Assembly: GCA_910890315.1 (NCBI GenBank)
Contig: CAJVGD010000022.1
Location: 208,763 to 272,762, forward strand
DNA from: Serendipita indica DSM 11827
Taxonomy: Eukaryota; Basidiomycota; Agaricomycetes; Sebacinales; Serendipitaceae
Length of the DNA stretch: 64,000 nucleotides
Direction of reading: 5' to 3'
Shown: piece after piece, positions 24,592-34,485 of the stretch
Numbering within the stretch: position 1 is the stretch's first letter
Layout: each line of letters opens with the position of its first letter
The notes under the pieces: model-generated
Databases searched by the model: none
What the model was told of the DNA's origin: nothing
Seen by the model: the letters and a program-made list of their open reading frames with translations, nothing else
Made by a program: the position numbers and the translations under genes

Positions 24592-26910
24592 TTACCACCC
24601 AAATGTCTCTGACCGAAGAAACATCTCCTTGCATGTCGCCCGCCCTCGAAGAATGTCCCACTGAGCCCTTGCGACCGCGTTTGACGCGCTCGTCAGGAAA
24701 GACAGCGGCCCGCATACTATCTCTTGTGAGCACCTCGACAGAGAATTTGATATTGAATGCTCACCAGCGACTGCAGTATACCCATTCCAGGTCATGGCTC
24801 TTGAGGAGACGAGTCCAGCAATATCAGGGCGTCCGATAATGATTTGGCCGAGAGAGCCGTCGTCCAATGCCACCTCTTTCTCCGATTCTCGACTTTCGAC
24901 TCGTCCCTCTTCGCCGGTAGAGTCTCCAGTAATGTGGACGTAGAACTCGATGGTACCTCCCGCCGCGCGAATCACACTCTGGGCTCCAAGCAGCTGTGCC
25001 TCGCAGGCCCTGACGACGTCTATAGATAATCTGTGAGCTCCGTACTATTACTGGACATTTTTATACTTACCACGATGCTTTGCAGAAAGGACGACGTCCA
25101 CCGTCTTGCAAATGCCCGTCTTCTGCTTCATAGAGCGCGCAAGATCCGACAGGATAGGCGTAATAAACGTCAGTCCCATCCCACCAGCAAGAAGGAGCAC
25201 GCTGTCGTAGGAGCGAAGAGTGTTGGCGCCTGACTCTCCATATGGACCATCGAGAATGACGGGGAACTGGCGTGTAAGAGCTTCTTGCGCCGCGCAGTCA
25301 CCCAGAGAGTGGGTAAATCCGGACTCAATCTTTACCAGGAATACCAGTTCGTTGTTCTTGGAGCCGTCTTTCGCGTCGGCACCGGGCAGCGATGAAATCG
25401 TGAATGGATGCGACTCGAACGGGCGAATATGGAGAAATCGCACAAAGATGTGCATCCCAGGTCGCCAATTGAGGTTGGTCGGTATCGTCACACGTACGAA
25501 GCCGTTTTGGAGGGAGAGTTGGGCACGATGCTTGAAGAGAACGTTGGTGATCACCATGTATACAAAGTGGGCGAGGAATCCAAAGCCGAAGAGCCCCAGA
25601 GTAATCTTCATGTACAAGCTAGTAATCGCAAGGTAAGCATAACCGCAAACTCGATAGCACGAAGAGCTCACTCGGTATCAAGCAGGCTAAATCCATGATA
25701 GTATAAGAATCCAATGAACACTAAGAAGAGATATGAGTAATTTTATGGACGCATTTTAATTGAAACTGACTGATGGCCGCTGCGATATGCAAGAGATAGG
25801 CGCCTTCGTAGAGACGATGGCGAAGCACTGGCAGGCTTCCTAACCACAACCAAAGGAGTGCACCCAGCGCCGCGAATCCACTCCACCAAACATACTGCCG
25901 AGTGTCAACAACGTCACGAGCGATTCTGCTCAGGACTCACATCGGAAACGTATGCATCACGGAACGGGCGTTCGCTTCAGAAACTCGGTTATTTCCCCCT
26001 ATTGATGAGGGGAGAGAGGGACTTACGAGCACGCTTGAACGACCATCGAGATTGTGTGAACAAGAGACATGTACACTGGGTAAGGTGTCAGCGGGATGGC
26101 ATTGGGGCTTGCCAAGCGTACCAATCAGGAACGCGACTCCTTGATGAAACACTTGAAGCTTTTCGTGAGAGACGCCTATCAACTGGTCAATCGACGGTGG
26201 AGAGCGAGATGCACCGTGGCGTACCGACGACCCAGGAGATGAGATTTCGTTTCGCTCCAAGGACGCTGTGCTTAACATTCAGCCTCTCTGTTATTTCAGC
26301 GAATTCAACACGCACAAGACGAAAGGTATCAAGGCAGTCGCAATCCACTCCGAGCGCAGTGCCAATGGAGGGCTGCCATCTATCTCTTGTCAATAAAGGA
26401 AGACCATGTGTACACATGCGCAGTACACGTACAGAATGGTGTACTGTAATAGTGCCTGGCGACCCAGCAGTAAAGACTCGTGAACAAGAGTGCGATGAAC
26501 AGCATAATATTGGGTCCCAACGGCCCAATGGTCCATACGACATTGACGATGCGGGCAATCGAGTAGGGTAGACGCGGATAGGAGCATACGCGAAGAAGGG
26601 CAACAAGCTTTTCTGGGACGATATGTGGAGTTTGATTGACCCTATAATAGACGCTCAGCGAATTGATCACATGACGAGTGTTCAAGGATGCTGACCTTGT
26701 CCATGATGTGATCATCTCAAGCCAGCGCGCGATAAAGAAGATGGCGAGAATTGCCAGACAGAACCAGACAGTGCCGTAGCCATAGGTAACGCTGTCTTCC
26801 CACCTTGCGCCGCGAGCTGCTTGATATGCCATCATTTCGTCCATCGTAGGAACATAGTGTCCGTTGACGATAGTGCCTCCGGTGTGCATGCGACGAATAA
26901 TGCCTGTCAT
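24592..26910 (-). CDS. ferric/cupric reductase, tandem copy B (FRE family)
   Basis: Paralogue of copy A with the same architecture. The start at 26910 gives MTGIIRRMHTGG and NGHYVPTMDEMMAYQAARG, the first membrane helix (TVWFCLAILAIFFIARWL), then membrane exons including YSIARIVNVVWTIGPLGPN, SEWIATALIPFVLCV and RNLISWVVGTP. The flavin motif HPFTISSLPG is complementary to about 25388-25416, the NADPH motif GGMGLTFITPIL to about 25148-25190, and the last exon holds CGPLSFLTSASNAVARAQWD and stops at 24592. The C-terminal half matches copy A almost base for base while the membrane half differs clearly. No lesion noticed, though not every membrane exon was checked. Divergent from the CTR copper transporter to its right. 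Confidence 0.85.
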
Positions 26911-27723
26911 TGTAAGGAGAGGGCGATGGCCAGTTGGCGCGAAATGGGAGCAGTTGGTTATAAAGGCGAAAGTGCCTCGTTTGCACTAGGGCGTAGGTTA
27001 GTGGAAGTCCCAAAACCAGATGATCCAGATGTCTGGAAACCAATCGGAGAAGCAATATTAATCAAGAAGAAGCCATTTGACGAGAGAACCGGTTTTGAGC
27101 AGATGCTAAACGCCGATGGCATAAATCCCTCATCTTTACCTCTGCTCTCCTGTTGTTTTTTTGAAAATCTTTTCGGCGGTATAGCTGTTCTTATCTTCGT
27201 ACGATTCATCTAGGATTGATAGCGCTTCGTGAGATCTGCTTAAGGCAACTATCGGAGGGCAAGCGATATTCATACCGCGATATCCGCTTGAAATAACATT
27301 AAAGATGCTAGCTGTCGACCGAAGCTCGACCTGAGTCAATTTCGCCACCGCATGTCGGACGTCGGGACGGGCAAAGAGGCGATCAGGGCCATCTCTCACC
27401 TGACACGGACTGGTCTTATGGACGGGGCGCTTGAAATCCAGCATGTGTCCAAGTACAAGAGTCATATACGCGTATCGCCAGCAGACGGCCGGGTCTAGCA
27501 CACATGCGCCCTGAACCTTTTATCTGTATACCTCCATTCATGTGTGCAAGACTAGCCCCAGCGAAATCCGCTCGAAGAGCCATTTTAGCCGCTCTCGGCA
27601 CATCTGGCCTTCGTTTCTTGCCCTCCCATATAAGGCCCGGGTGCTTGCTCGTTCTCTTGCTCAGGCTTGCCCCTCCAAACCTCTTCCGTCTCGTTTCTTT
27701 CGCCAGACAAAGGATAGCTCAAT
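26911..27723. other. divergent intergenic between reductase B and copper transporter
   Basis: An 813-bp region between the minus-strand reductase start and the plus-strand transporter start. A 121-codon minus frame (27136-27501) has no recognisable domain. The sequence TTGCTCA occurs near 27657, resembling half of a copper-response site, but it is weak. Confidence 0.4.
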
Positions 27724-28388
27724 ATGGATATGGGAGGTGATATGCCGGCACATGTGTGCAAGGTGTGTAACCGCAGCTTGCTCTGGCATTGTTTGCTCAC
27801 TACTCTTTCCTCAAAGATTTCAATGCTCTGGAACTGGTACAGAGTCGATGCGTGCTTCATCAGTACACAATGGCACATTCGCTCTGAAGGTGAATGCGAC
27901 TCTTCTCAAAGCCTGCATACTTGCTGACATTGATAAAGTTGCCTTTGCCTTTACGGTCATCTGCATCTTCATCCTCGTCGCATTAGTCGAGGGAGTCCGT
28001 CGGTTCGGTCGTGAATATGACCGCCGCCTCATAAAAGTTCACCAGGCAAAGGCTGAGCCTGGATCGGGGTATGCATGATCCTCTTTGACCACCTTGCACT
28101 CACTCGGTGGCCGAAATGTAGAGTCCCATTCGCCCTCACATGGCCTCAGCAAGCGACGAGGGCCACCATCTTTGGCGTTCAGTTTGGAGCAGCTTATATT
28201 CTCATGCTCCTTGCGATGTACTACAAGTTAGTTCCCGCCGTCTCCTTCTGTAAGGTTACCTGACAATGTATAGTGGCTACATAATCTTTGCCATCATACT
28301 GGGCGGTACTTTTGGCCACTTTGTCTTCTCACGGGACACGGTCAACCAGGTTGCTGCGGAAGGGGATAAAGGTGCTTCATGCTGCTGA
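27724..28388 (+). CDS. CTR-family copper transporter
   Basis: A 153-residue copper(I) transporter in five exons: 27724-27762, 27817-27889, 27939-28068, 28122-28226, 28274-28388, all introns GT..AG and 47-54 nt. The N-terminus is Met-rich (MDMGGDM), followed by KISMLWNW and the usual fungal Ctr block [11 protein letters not shown]. Membrane helix 1 is [20 protein letters not shown]. Helix 2 holds the MxxxM selectivity motif (MLLAM in [14 protein letters not shown]). Helix 3 has GxxxG packing (GGTFG). The protein ends in CC, a metal-binding end common in Ctr proteins. Ctr proteins form trimers that import Cu+, usually supplied by metalloreductases, and two such genes are adjacent. Intron 1 contains TTTGCTCA (27792-27799), identical to the yeast Mac1 copper-response consensus; its relevance here is unknown. 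The gene appears intact. Confidence 0.88.
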
Positions 28389-29553
28389 ACGGGCCCGACT
28401 TTTGTGATATGCATAGTAGAAATAGGCACCAACACGATCATCATTTTTTGAGTCCGCCTCTGAGTTAATTATGATGCATTGAGCAGCAAAGACAATCGAT
28501 TTGTTGAGCAGGAGCGAGAGTCCCTCCCACTGTTGGCAGGAGTTGCAAATGCAGTAGTCGCAGACACTGATATCGCTACACATTTGGAATACGTGTCCTT
28601 CAACGTATCCATATTTGTCGTCGCCACAAACTCCACTCGACCAATTGATCCAGTTACACTAGGCGTTGTAATCACACGCGCACTTGAGGAGCTAATACGA
28701 CGTGAGCCTATAGTAACAAGAGCGATCTTTACGTTCACGTTGATTGAGCCTGCTTCCTCCGTCTCACGGGCGCGAGCAATCAAGGCAACCTCGAAGTGGG
28801 GGCTTGATTTCCAAACCACCTCGACGGTCGCTGATGTTTATGCTCGAGGTTATTTATTTGCTTCCTTTGGTCTTTTATTGGCCTACCAAATGGGAATAGC
28901 CCCCGGCCCATTTCTCCTTACCGAGAGGATTCCACTCAGGCGAAAGGCCGAGTAGTACCTTGGGATTACACACGTAAGCGTCTTCTAACGATGTCTTGCA
29001 GTTAGTTACTCCACGCACCCTGTTCACAAGACTTCCTGTCAACGCCACTGCCCTGTAATACACACCAAAAAAAAAAAAAAAAATTGGGTGAGGTAATAAC
29101 ATGTGGGCATTTATGAAGGTAAAAGGAGACACTTGATGAACACTTTGAACCCTCTACGCAGCCTGCAGTGCAGTTCGGATCCTTGGACCTAGCATCCCGG
29201 CAATTGAGTTATAATCATAAATGTTGACAAAAGCTGTAGAACAATTGTGCAAATCCTGGAATGTTGACTAGCCATCAATATCAAAGTCTCTCGGGTGGAC
29301 GGTGGACGATTGAGGTACCACTATTACTTCCCAGGAGCCAATAATATCGGGAGCTCGCCTTTTACAAAGATGCAAAAGAGGCATTATATTATTGAACTGA
29401 CGCCCTGCAAAAGCGGCGTTCGTCAAATTTGCCCAGACTGGGCGATCCGATTTACGCTTCACAACTATTCATGTTAGATAAAACTCGTGTCAAATAGTGG
29501 ATCAAGTGGTAAATTCTTCTATTATGGATGTAAAACTGCTCTACTTGAGTGGA
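28389..29553. other. no clear gene; one unsupported frame and an A17 tract
   Basis: A 158-codon plus frame (28479-28955) and an overlapping minus frame are both open but show no recognisable domain, so neither is called. A run of 17 A lies at 29067-29083, about 110 bp past the end of the plus frame. It could be a retroposition tail or just a simple repeat. Confidence 0.35.
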
Positions 29554-30444
29554 CTAACGGGCATTCCACCAGTTATCAGCGTCTATCAACGGATATCAGA
29601 TATAAAACACAAGCCCGAGGAATACGTACTCGGATCGATTTCGGGCGTCGGGATATATGCTCGTGCCGCACGATTTTGGCTGGTGCTGGTTGAGTACCGT
29701 TCGTCGCGGTCCTTGACGAGGTTTTCGACGTCAAGCTGCTCGTCAGATGTGAAGGATCCCATGAGCATCGGCTGGCCCAGCGGAACGGGATCTCCTCGAT
29801 CAATCTGCCAGAGGTGATACCTAGCCAGTCTCAGAAGAGTATATGTGATCAATTGTTGCCACTGACGTCTTTCCATACCAATCCACAAGCATTTCCATTT
29901 CTTTATTTTCCGCTGCTCGCCAGACGGGACCGGGCACGGCACCCGGCTTGGGCATGATCAACATCCCAGATTTGACCTATATCTAATGAGTATCGATAAA
30001 ACCCGCAAGTTCTGATTGACCTCGTATGCATGAGAGTGCCACAACTTCTTCTCCTCCTGAGGAAGTGTTTGATAGAGCTTCGGAGAGATTAAATACTCGA
30101 CTATAGTAGAATTAAATCGACTCATGTTGAAAGATGAATATACATACTTCCAATCAGTCGTGCGTTTACGCGAGGAGAATCATAGATCTAGTCATTAGCA
30201 AGGGTCACGCTCATGTTTCGTGGCTCACGATGCATTGGCGCATCTCTGGCTCTACATGAGCACAGTAGTGACATGCCTCTACTGGAGGACGCGTCGTATC
30301 GTCTGCATATACATGATATGCATTCAGAAACGCGCAAATACTCTTGACAGGTGTAAAATCCTGGGTAGCACCTGCGGTTAATTCCAACATGGCGCTAGTT
30401 GTGCCAGCTGGATCAGGCTTTGACTCGTTTTCGTACTGAGACAT
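29554..30444 (-). CDS. OBAP/DUF1264-family protein
   Basis: Member of the oil-body-associated protein family (DUF1264), found in plants and fungi; plant members associate with lipid droplets, and the biochemical function is unknown. From the ATG at 30444: [20 protein letters not shown], the family core [20 protein letters not shown] with [20 protein letters not shown] and MRQCI. An intron joins to [20 protein letters not shown], then LWHSHAYE and [28 protein letters not shown]-type blocks, then [17 protein letters not shown]. The last intron joins EIDP to NADNWWNAR and stop at 29554. The H-x-YADD and HYC motifs are the family signature. Four or five short introns. The gene looks intact. Confidence 0.82.
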
Positions 30445-30576
30445 TGTCGTTGGGACCAAGCTGCGTCAAAAATTTGATGTCATCAACGAATCATGGGGCA
30501 AGCATCACGGCACGGAACCTGTCTGATCAAGGTCGGATCCAGGATAATGTCAAAATATGGAAGGCCCTTTTTATAT

Positions 30577-31147
30577 TTATAGAATCGCACATTCTCGCCG
30601 CCTTTCCTTCACCACGGGAATCTCCAGCGATGATCTCGCGATGGGTTCAACGAGCTCCTTGATGCCCTGTTTATTTTTGCTGAGCATTCTATATAGCTGA
30701 TCGAATGAATGGACGTTTGAATTGACTGTACTCTCTGTAAGCTAACCCGTGCCATGGATGTATGAAGGTCAGCCTGGCAACCAACAAGAATGAACAATGA
30801 TTCATTATTCATACCAAAGTAGAGTATCTCGGGAACCCATTTGTCACAAACGCTTTGAAGGCTTTCCGGGCGGTCCACAGCAAAGCAGAAGGCGAAAATG
30901 TCGGTGTCTGGATAGTATGATGACCTTAGACGAGTATAATCGTCTTGTGGGGGGATATCCCACATACTGTCCCTAGTAGGGATGTCGGATAGGAATGGTA
31001 CTCGGATAAGTGATCCTCTAAATGCAATTTAAATCCAGGGGGCTTGTAAATTATATCAAATATATTTAAGCATATTATCTACCTAAGGACGAGAGAACGG
31101 GTCCTGGGATGTATTGCCTCGACCCCCGGAGAGGCAGAAAGGGACAT
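30577..31147 (-). pseudogene. degenerate Rho-like GTPase lacking the P-loop
   Basis: Clear Rho-family middle: WDIPPQDDYTRLRSSYYPDT (normally WDTAGQEDYDRLR), CFAVDRPESLQSVCDKWVPEI, LVGCQADL and, after an intron, YIECSAK. A final stretch KQGIKELVEPIARSS and an arginine-rich end close with CAIL, a CAAX prenylation box. The GTP-binding P-loop (GxxxxGKT) and proper switch I are absent. An ATG at 31147 starts an unrelated 22-residue exon joined by a GT..AG intron. Switch II has lost the catalytic Gln context (AGQ to PPQ). The CAAX tail is out of frame by one base at a run of five T (30674-30678, plus strand). Either a decayed gene or a Rho-like protein that cannot bind GTP normally. Confidence 0.6.
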
Positions 31148-31244
31148 TTTGGTAAAAATTGACTTCTCTACAGCCCATATCCCGACATGAACCTATGTAA
31201 GTACTCTTTATATCTATATTGACAATTTGAGAGTTGTATATCAC

Positions 31245-31300
31245 GAGCTCAGGACTTGAAACGAGCGCCTGTGCTCGGCAGAGCCGTCGCCACTCTCACC
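31245..31300 (-). repeat. possible tRNA-derived (SINE-like) sequence
   Basis: On the minus strand, a weak A-box-like segment (GAGAGTGGCGACGG) is followed about 30 nt later by GTTTCAAGTCC, close to the polymerase III B-box consensus GGTTCGAATCC. No full cloverleaf. Low confidence. Confidence 0.25.
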
Positions 31301-31551
31301 TCCGGACAATGGCATTTGAATGTAAATAAGTGCATAGCTCCGCTCCGCATTGAATTCAAAATAGTCTTTGGCCCATGTATAAATGATTCAAAGCGGTGAA
31401 TGATACTCCAGGGCTGGATTACTGTGAGGGCGTGGTAGGCGCCCGCAGACTAGTGTGACACTCGGAGCAACAAGTGAAACAGCGGTGTTCTAAGGTAACA
31501 AATATATGTTTATGCATATTTCTGCTCCTCTCTACCCCCTAATATCCCCAA

Positions 31552-33936
31552 ATGGCCATTCACAAGCCAACTAAAAGGAGAGCACCTCAGCCCTTCACTC
31601 CTCAAGTGCGTAGAGCAAAGCTCCTAGACCGCTCTAAGGCAATATCCAAGTGTATCGACTGGATAAAGATGGAGACATCAAAAGGAAGAAAGGCCACTTT
31701 TGAGGAAGCGTCAAGATTATTTGAACTCCCCAAGTCAACTGTGTATGATGCCTATAGAGGGCGTGTCGCGCCAATATTTGTACATGAGTCACAACAGGCA
31801 CTCACATCGGAGCAGGAACTGGTCCTTCTAGAGTGGGTTCAGTTCTGGGGGGCCCGTGGTGTGCCATTGACCCGACAAGCAATTTCAACCAAAGCAAATG
31901 CCATAGCCGGACGGAAAGTTGGCCAAAAGTGGGCATAAAACTTCGTCATACCGCATAGTGACAAGATTGAAGCAAAGCGTGCCTCCAAGCTCAATCCAAA
32001 GCGTGCCCACCAAATGAATCCAACAATTGTGAAGGACTTCCATGCAAAGCTGTCAAGGATAGTCACTGAAAGGAAGATGCCACAACAGAAAATCTTTAAT
32101 ATGGACGAAAAAATGATTGTGTGTGGTGGAAGAGAGCAAACAAAGGTCTTTGTGAGCCGTGGGCAGAAGCAGGCAACAAATATTGGCCAAAATGAGCGTG
32201 ATACAACAACTATCATTGAATTTGTATGTGCTGATGGCACATACATATCACCCGTGATTATTTTCAAAGGCGCCCGTCAGTCATCAAAGTGGTATGTGGA
32301 GGAGAATTATGGGATGGATGCGGTGTGAGTCATATTTTCAATTTATATATGAATCTCACCTGCATAGAATTGCAACATCCTACAATGGATGGACAGATCA
32401 AGAGCTAGGCCTTGATTGGCTCCGGCGTGTCTTTGAGCCAAAAACTTGGAAGACTACTGATCCAAATGCCCCTCTACTATTAATTTTGGATGGCCATAAC
32501 TCCCATAAAACCGTCTCTTTCCTTGAATTTTCCAAGGAGCACAATATAGAGGTGTTGTGTCTTCCCTCACACACCACTCACTGGCTACAGCCATGTGATG
32601 TTGGCATATTTGGCCCTCTAGACCTACGCTGGAAGCAAGAAGTTGATGCTAGCTGGGAAAAAGGCATTCCAGTGTCACGTTACACCCTCATTTCAACGTA
32701 CGCAAGGGCAAGACAGGCCACTTTCACCCAATCAACCATACGGACAGCCTTTGTAAAGACGGGAATATGGCAAATTAATCCCGAGGCAATACCTGATGAA
32801 GCTTTTGGCCTATCTCGTGCGACGTCCATCCATCTAAATGTGGCGGGGTCTCTTGGAGTGGGACCAGCAGCTGAGGATCACAATATGAAATCAATTGCAT
32901 ATGACGAAGCAAGAAATAATTCATCCAATAACAACATTATGAGCTCAGGTAAGCCTGTTCTTCGAGTAAAAAGTAGCTTACATCCAGGATAGAGCAGCCA
33001 ACGTCAATAACAGCTATGTACGAAGGAAATGGAATTCACTCGCCTCCAGAATTCAGAATCAGAGCATTCCCAGACATTCCCAGACATTCCAAGCCCGGCG
33101 TCAGAGGTTTCGGACCTCTGGGAGGCGTATGAGTCCATGCGCAAGTTGGCAATCAAGATGGCAAGGTGGATCGAGGCAAACGATGAAAGGGTGTCAATAT
33201 TGGCGCAGGAGGTCCAATTTCTGAACAATCAGATTCATCAGCACGCCCAGAACAAGTCAAAAGATCACTGGCTTCCAAGTACAGCTCGAGTGCTCACAAA
33301 AGACGACCAACTTGCCCTCATTAGAGCAAAGGAGGAGGCAGCTAAAGCAAAGAAGGTCGGGAAAGGAGGCAGAAACGGCAGAAAACGGAAGCAGACCGCT
33401 GCACAAGAGAACCCTGACGCAGTCAGGCATGCAGAGAGTGGCTCTGACGCGGAAGAGGCTGCCTATCTGCATCTGTACGATGATTCAGAAGATTCAGAAT
33501 TGAACTTGGGAAACGGCGAAGAAGACTATCTACCATCCATCACAACAGATGTAGGAACCACAGCTCCTCTTCGCCGCAGCGCTCGGCATCAAGGAGCCTT
33601 CAATGCAGCACAAAACAGCATTTCCACACTCCAAATCCCAGAATCAGCACTAAAAACGTCAGTACAAGCAGACAGAGACTCATTAAAGCCACACTCTGCT
33701 GCCTTGGTGGCCGAACAGTCTCGACAGCTTGCAGGTGAGATTTCTGCTTGTCAAAATATCATATTTTTCATTATTGTTTGACAAATACATCAGGCTCACC
33801 TCCAACGGTCCCTCAGCAAGCTACCGCAAGAGCGCTCCGCACCCAAGAGAGCACACGGAGACAATCTATGTCTATTTTACCCCCTAGTGCTATCAGTAAT
33901 TTGGGAAATGGCACTGAAACGGCAGGCGAGCTGTAA
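31552..33936 (+). pseudogene. pogo/Fot1-type transposase, decayed
   Basis: DDE transposase of the pogo branch of Tc1/mariner. Starts MAIHKPTKRRAPQPFTPQ. A CENP-B/psq-like helix-turn-helix lies at about residues 25-70 (FEEASRLFELPKSTVYDAYRG), then TSEQELVLLEWVQFWGARG. An in-frame TAA at 31936-31938 interrupts QKWA/NFV. The DDE core follows: IFNMDEKMIV (first Asp), NGWTDQELGLDWL, LLILDGHNSHK (second Asp), HTTHWLQPCDVGIFGPL (third Asp). A likely intron near 32326-32369 joins GMDAV to IATSYNGW. A C-terminal region with a coiled coil and basic KGGRNGRKRKQ stretch continues after another intron to a stop at 33936. No terminal inverted repeats were identified. One nonsense mutation in an otherwise well-kept gene suggests recent loss. 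Confidence 0.8.
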
Positions 33937-34485
33937 AGCGAGGAGTTCCTCAAGCTGGTCAGACAAAACGCTGCATACTGATAGGATACATTAATAGTTT
34001 CATACAGAGAGTATTTATAATCGATAATTTTACGTCTTAGAATAATCCAAAGAGGCGTCGTTGGCGCGCGCAAGGCTCTAATTGAGAATTGTTTGTCCGA
34101 CTACCCTACCGGAAAAGTGGCCGAAATGTATTGACCACTGCGCCACAGCCAGTGATGCTAAATGTCTGAAACCTCGTACAATAGTAGGACTATATATTTT
34201 CTATAACAAATCACAATTTCATAGATTTAGACTTCCTACCCGCGGCGCTATTGCCGATTTCCTTAGCTGTCCGAGTGCCCTACGAGGGACAGTATCGAGT
34301 TCGATTTTCTTGCCATTAAATTCTGAATTGTACACGACTGGCCGCCGGCGTGCAGGAAAGAATGGCTACATATTTTAGTGTTTGAATCATATCAGAATAG
34401 CTCACAGACCTCATAATATTCGCCACTTTGATTACAAAGGATCAAACTAGTTTTTCCTGATAAAACGTCGTCAAGCGCTATGGCA
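33937..34485. other. no gene seen
   Basis: 3' flank of the transposase. Near 34132-34150 the minus strand reads GGCTGTGGCGCAGTGG, resembling a polymerase III A-box, but no convincing B-box follows. Confidence 0.35.

Noticed and set aside
27136-27501. 121-codon minus frame upstream of the reductase
   Set aside because: No recognisable domain; lies in the divergent promoter region.
28479-28955. 158-codon plus frame and its 116-codon antisense partner
   Set aside because: Both strands open, no domain, no convincing splice context; not called as a gene.
31100-31320. GDGSAEHRRSF as a degenerate P-loop for the Rho-like gene
   Set aside because: Only GDG matches, no GKT follows, and the frame stops soon after; the same bases fit a tRNA-like box equally well.
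31400-34060. Terminal inverted repeats for the pogo element
   Set aside because: Compared both flanks by eye and found no convincing inverted match or TA target pair.
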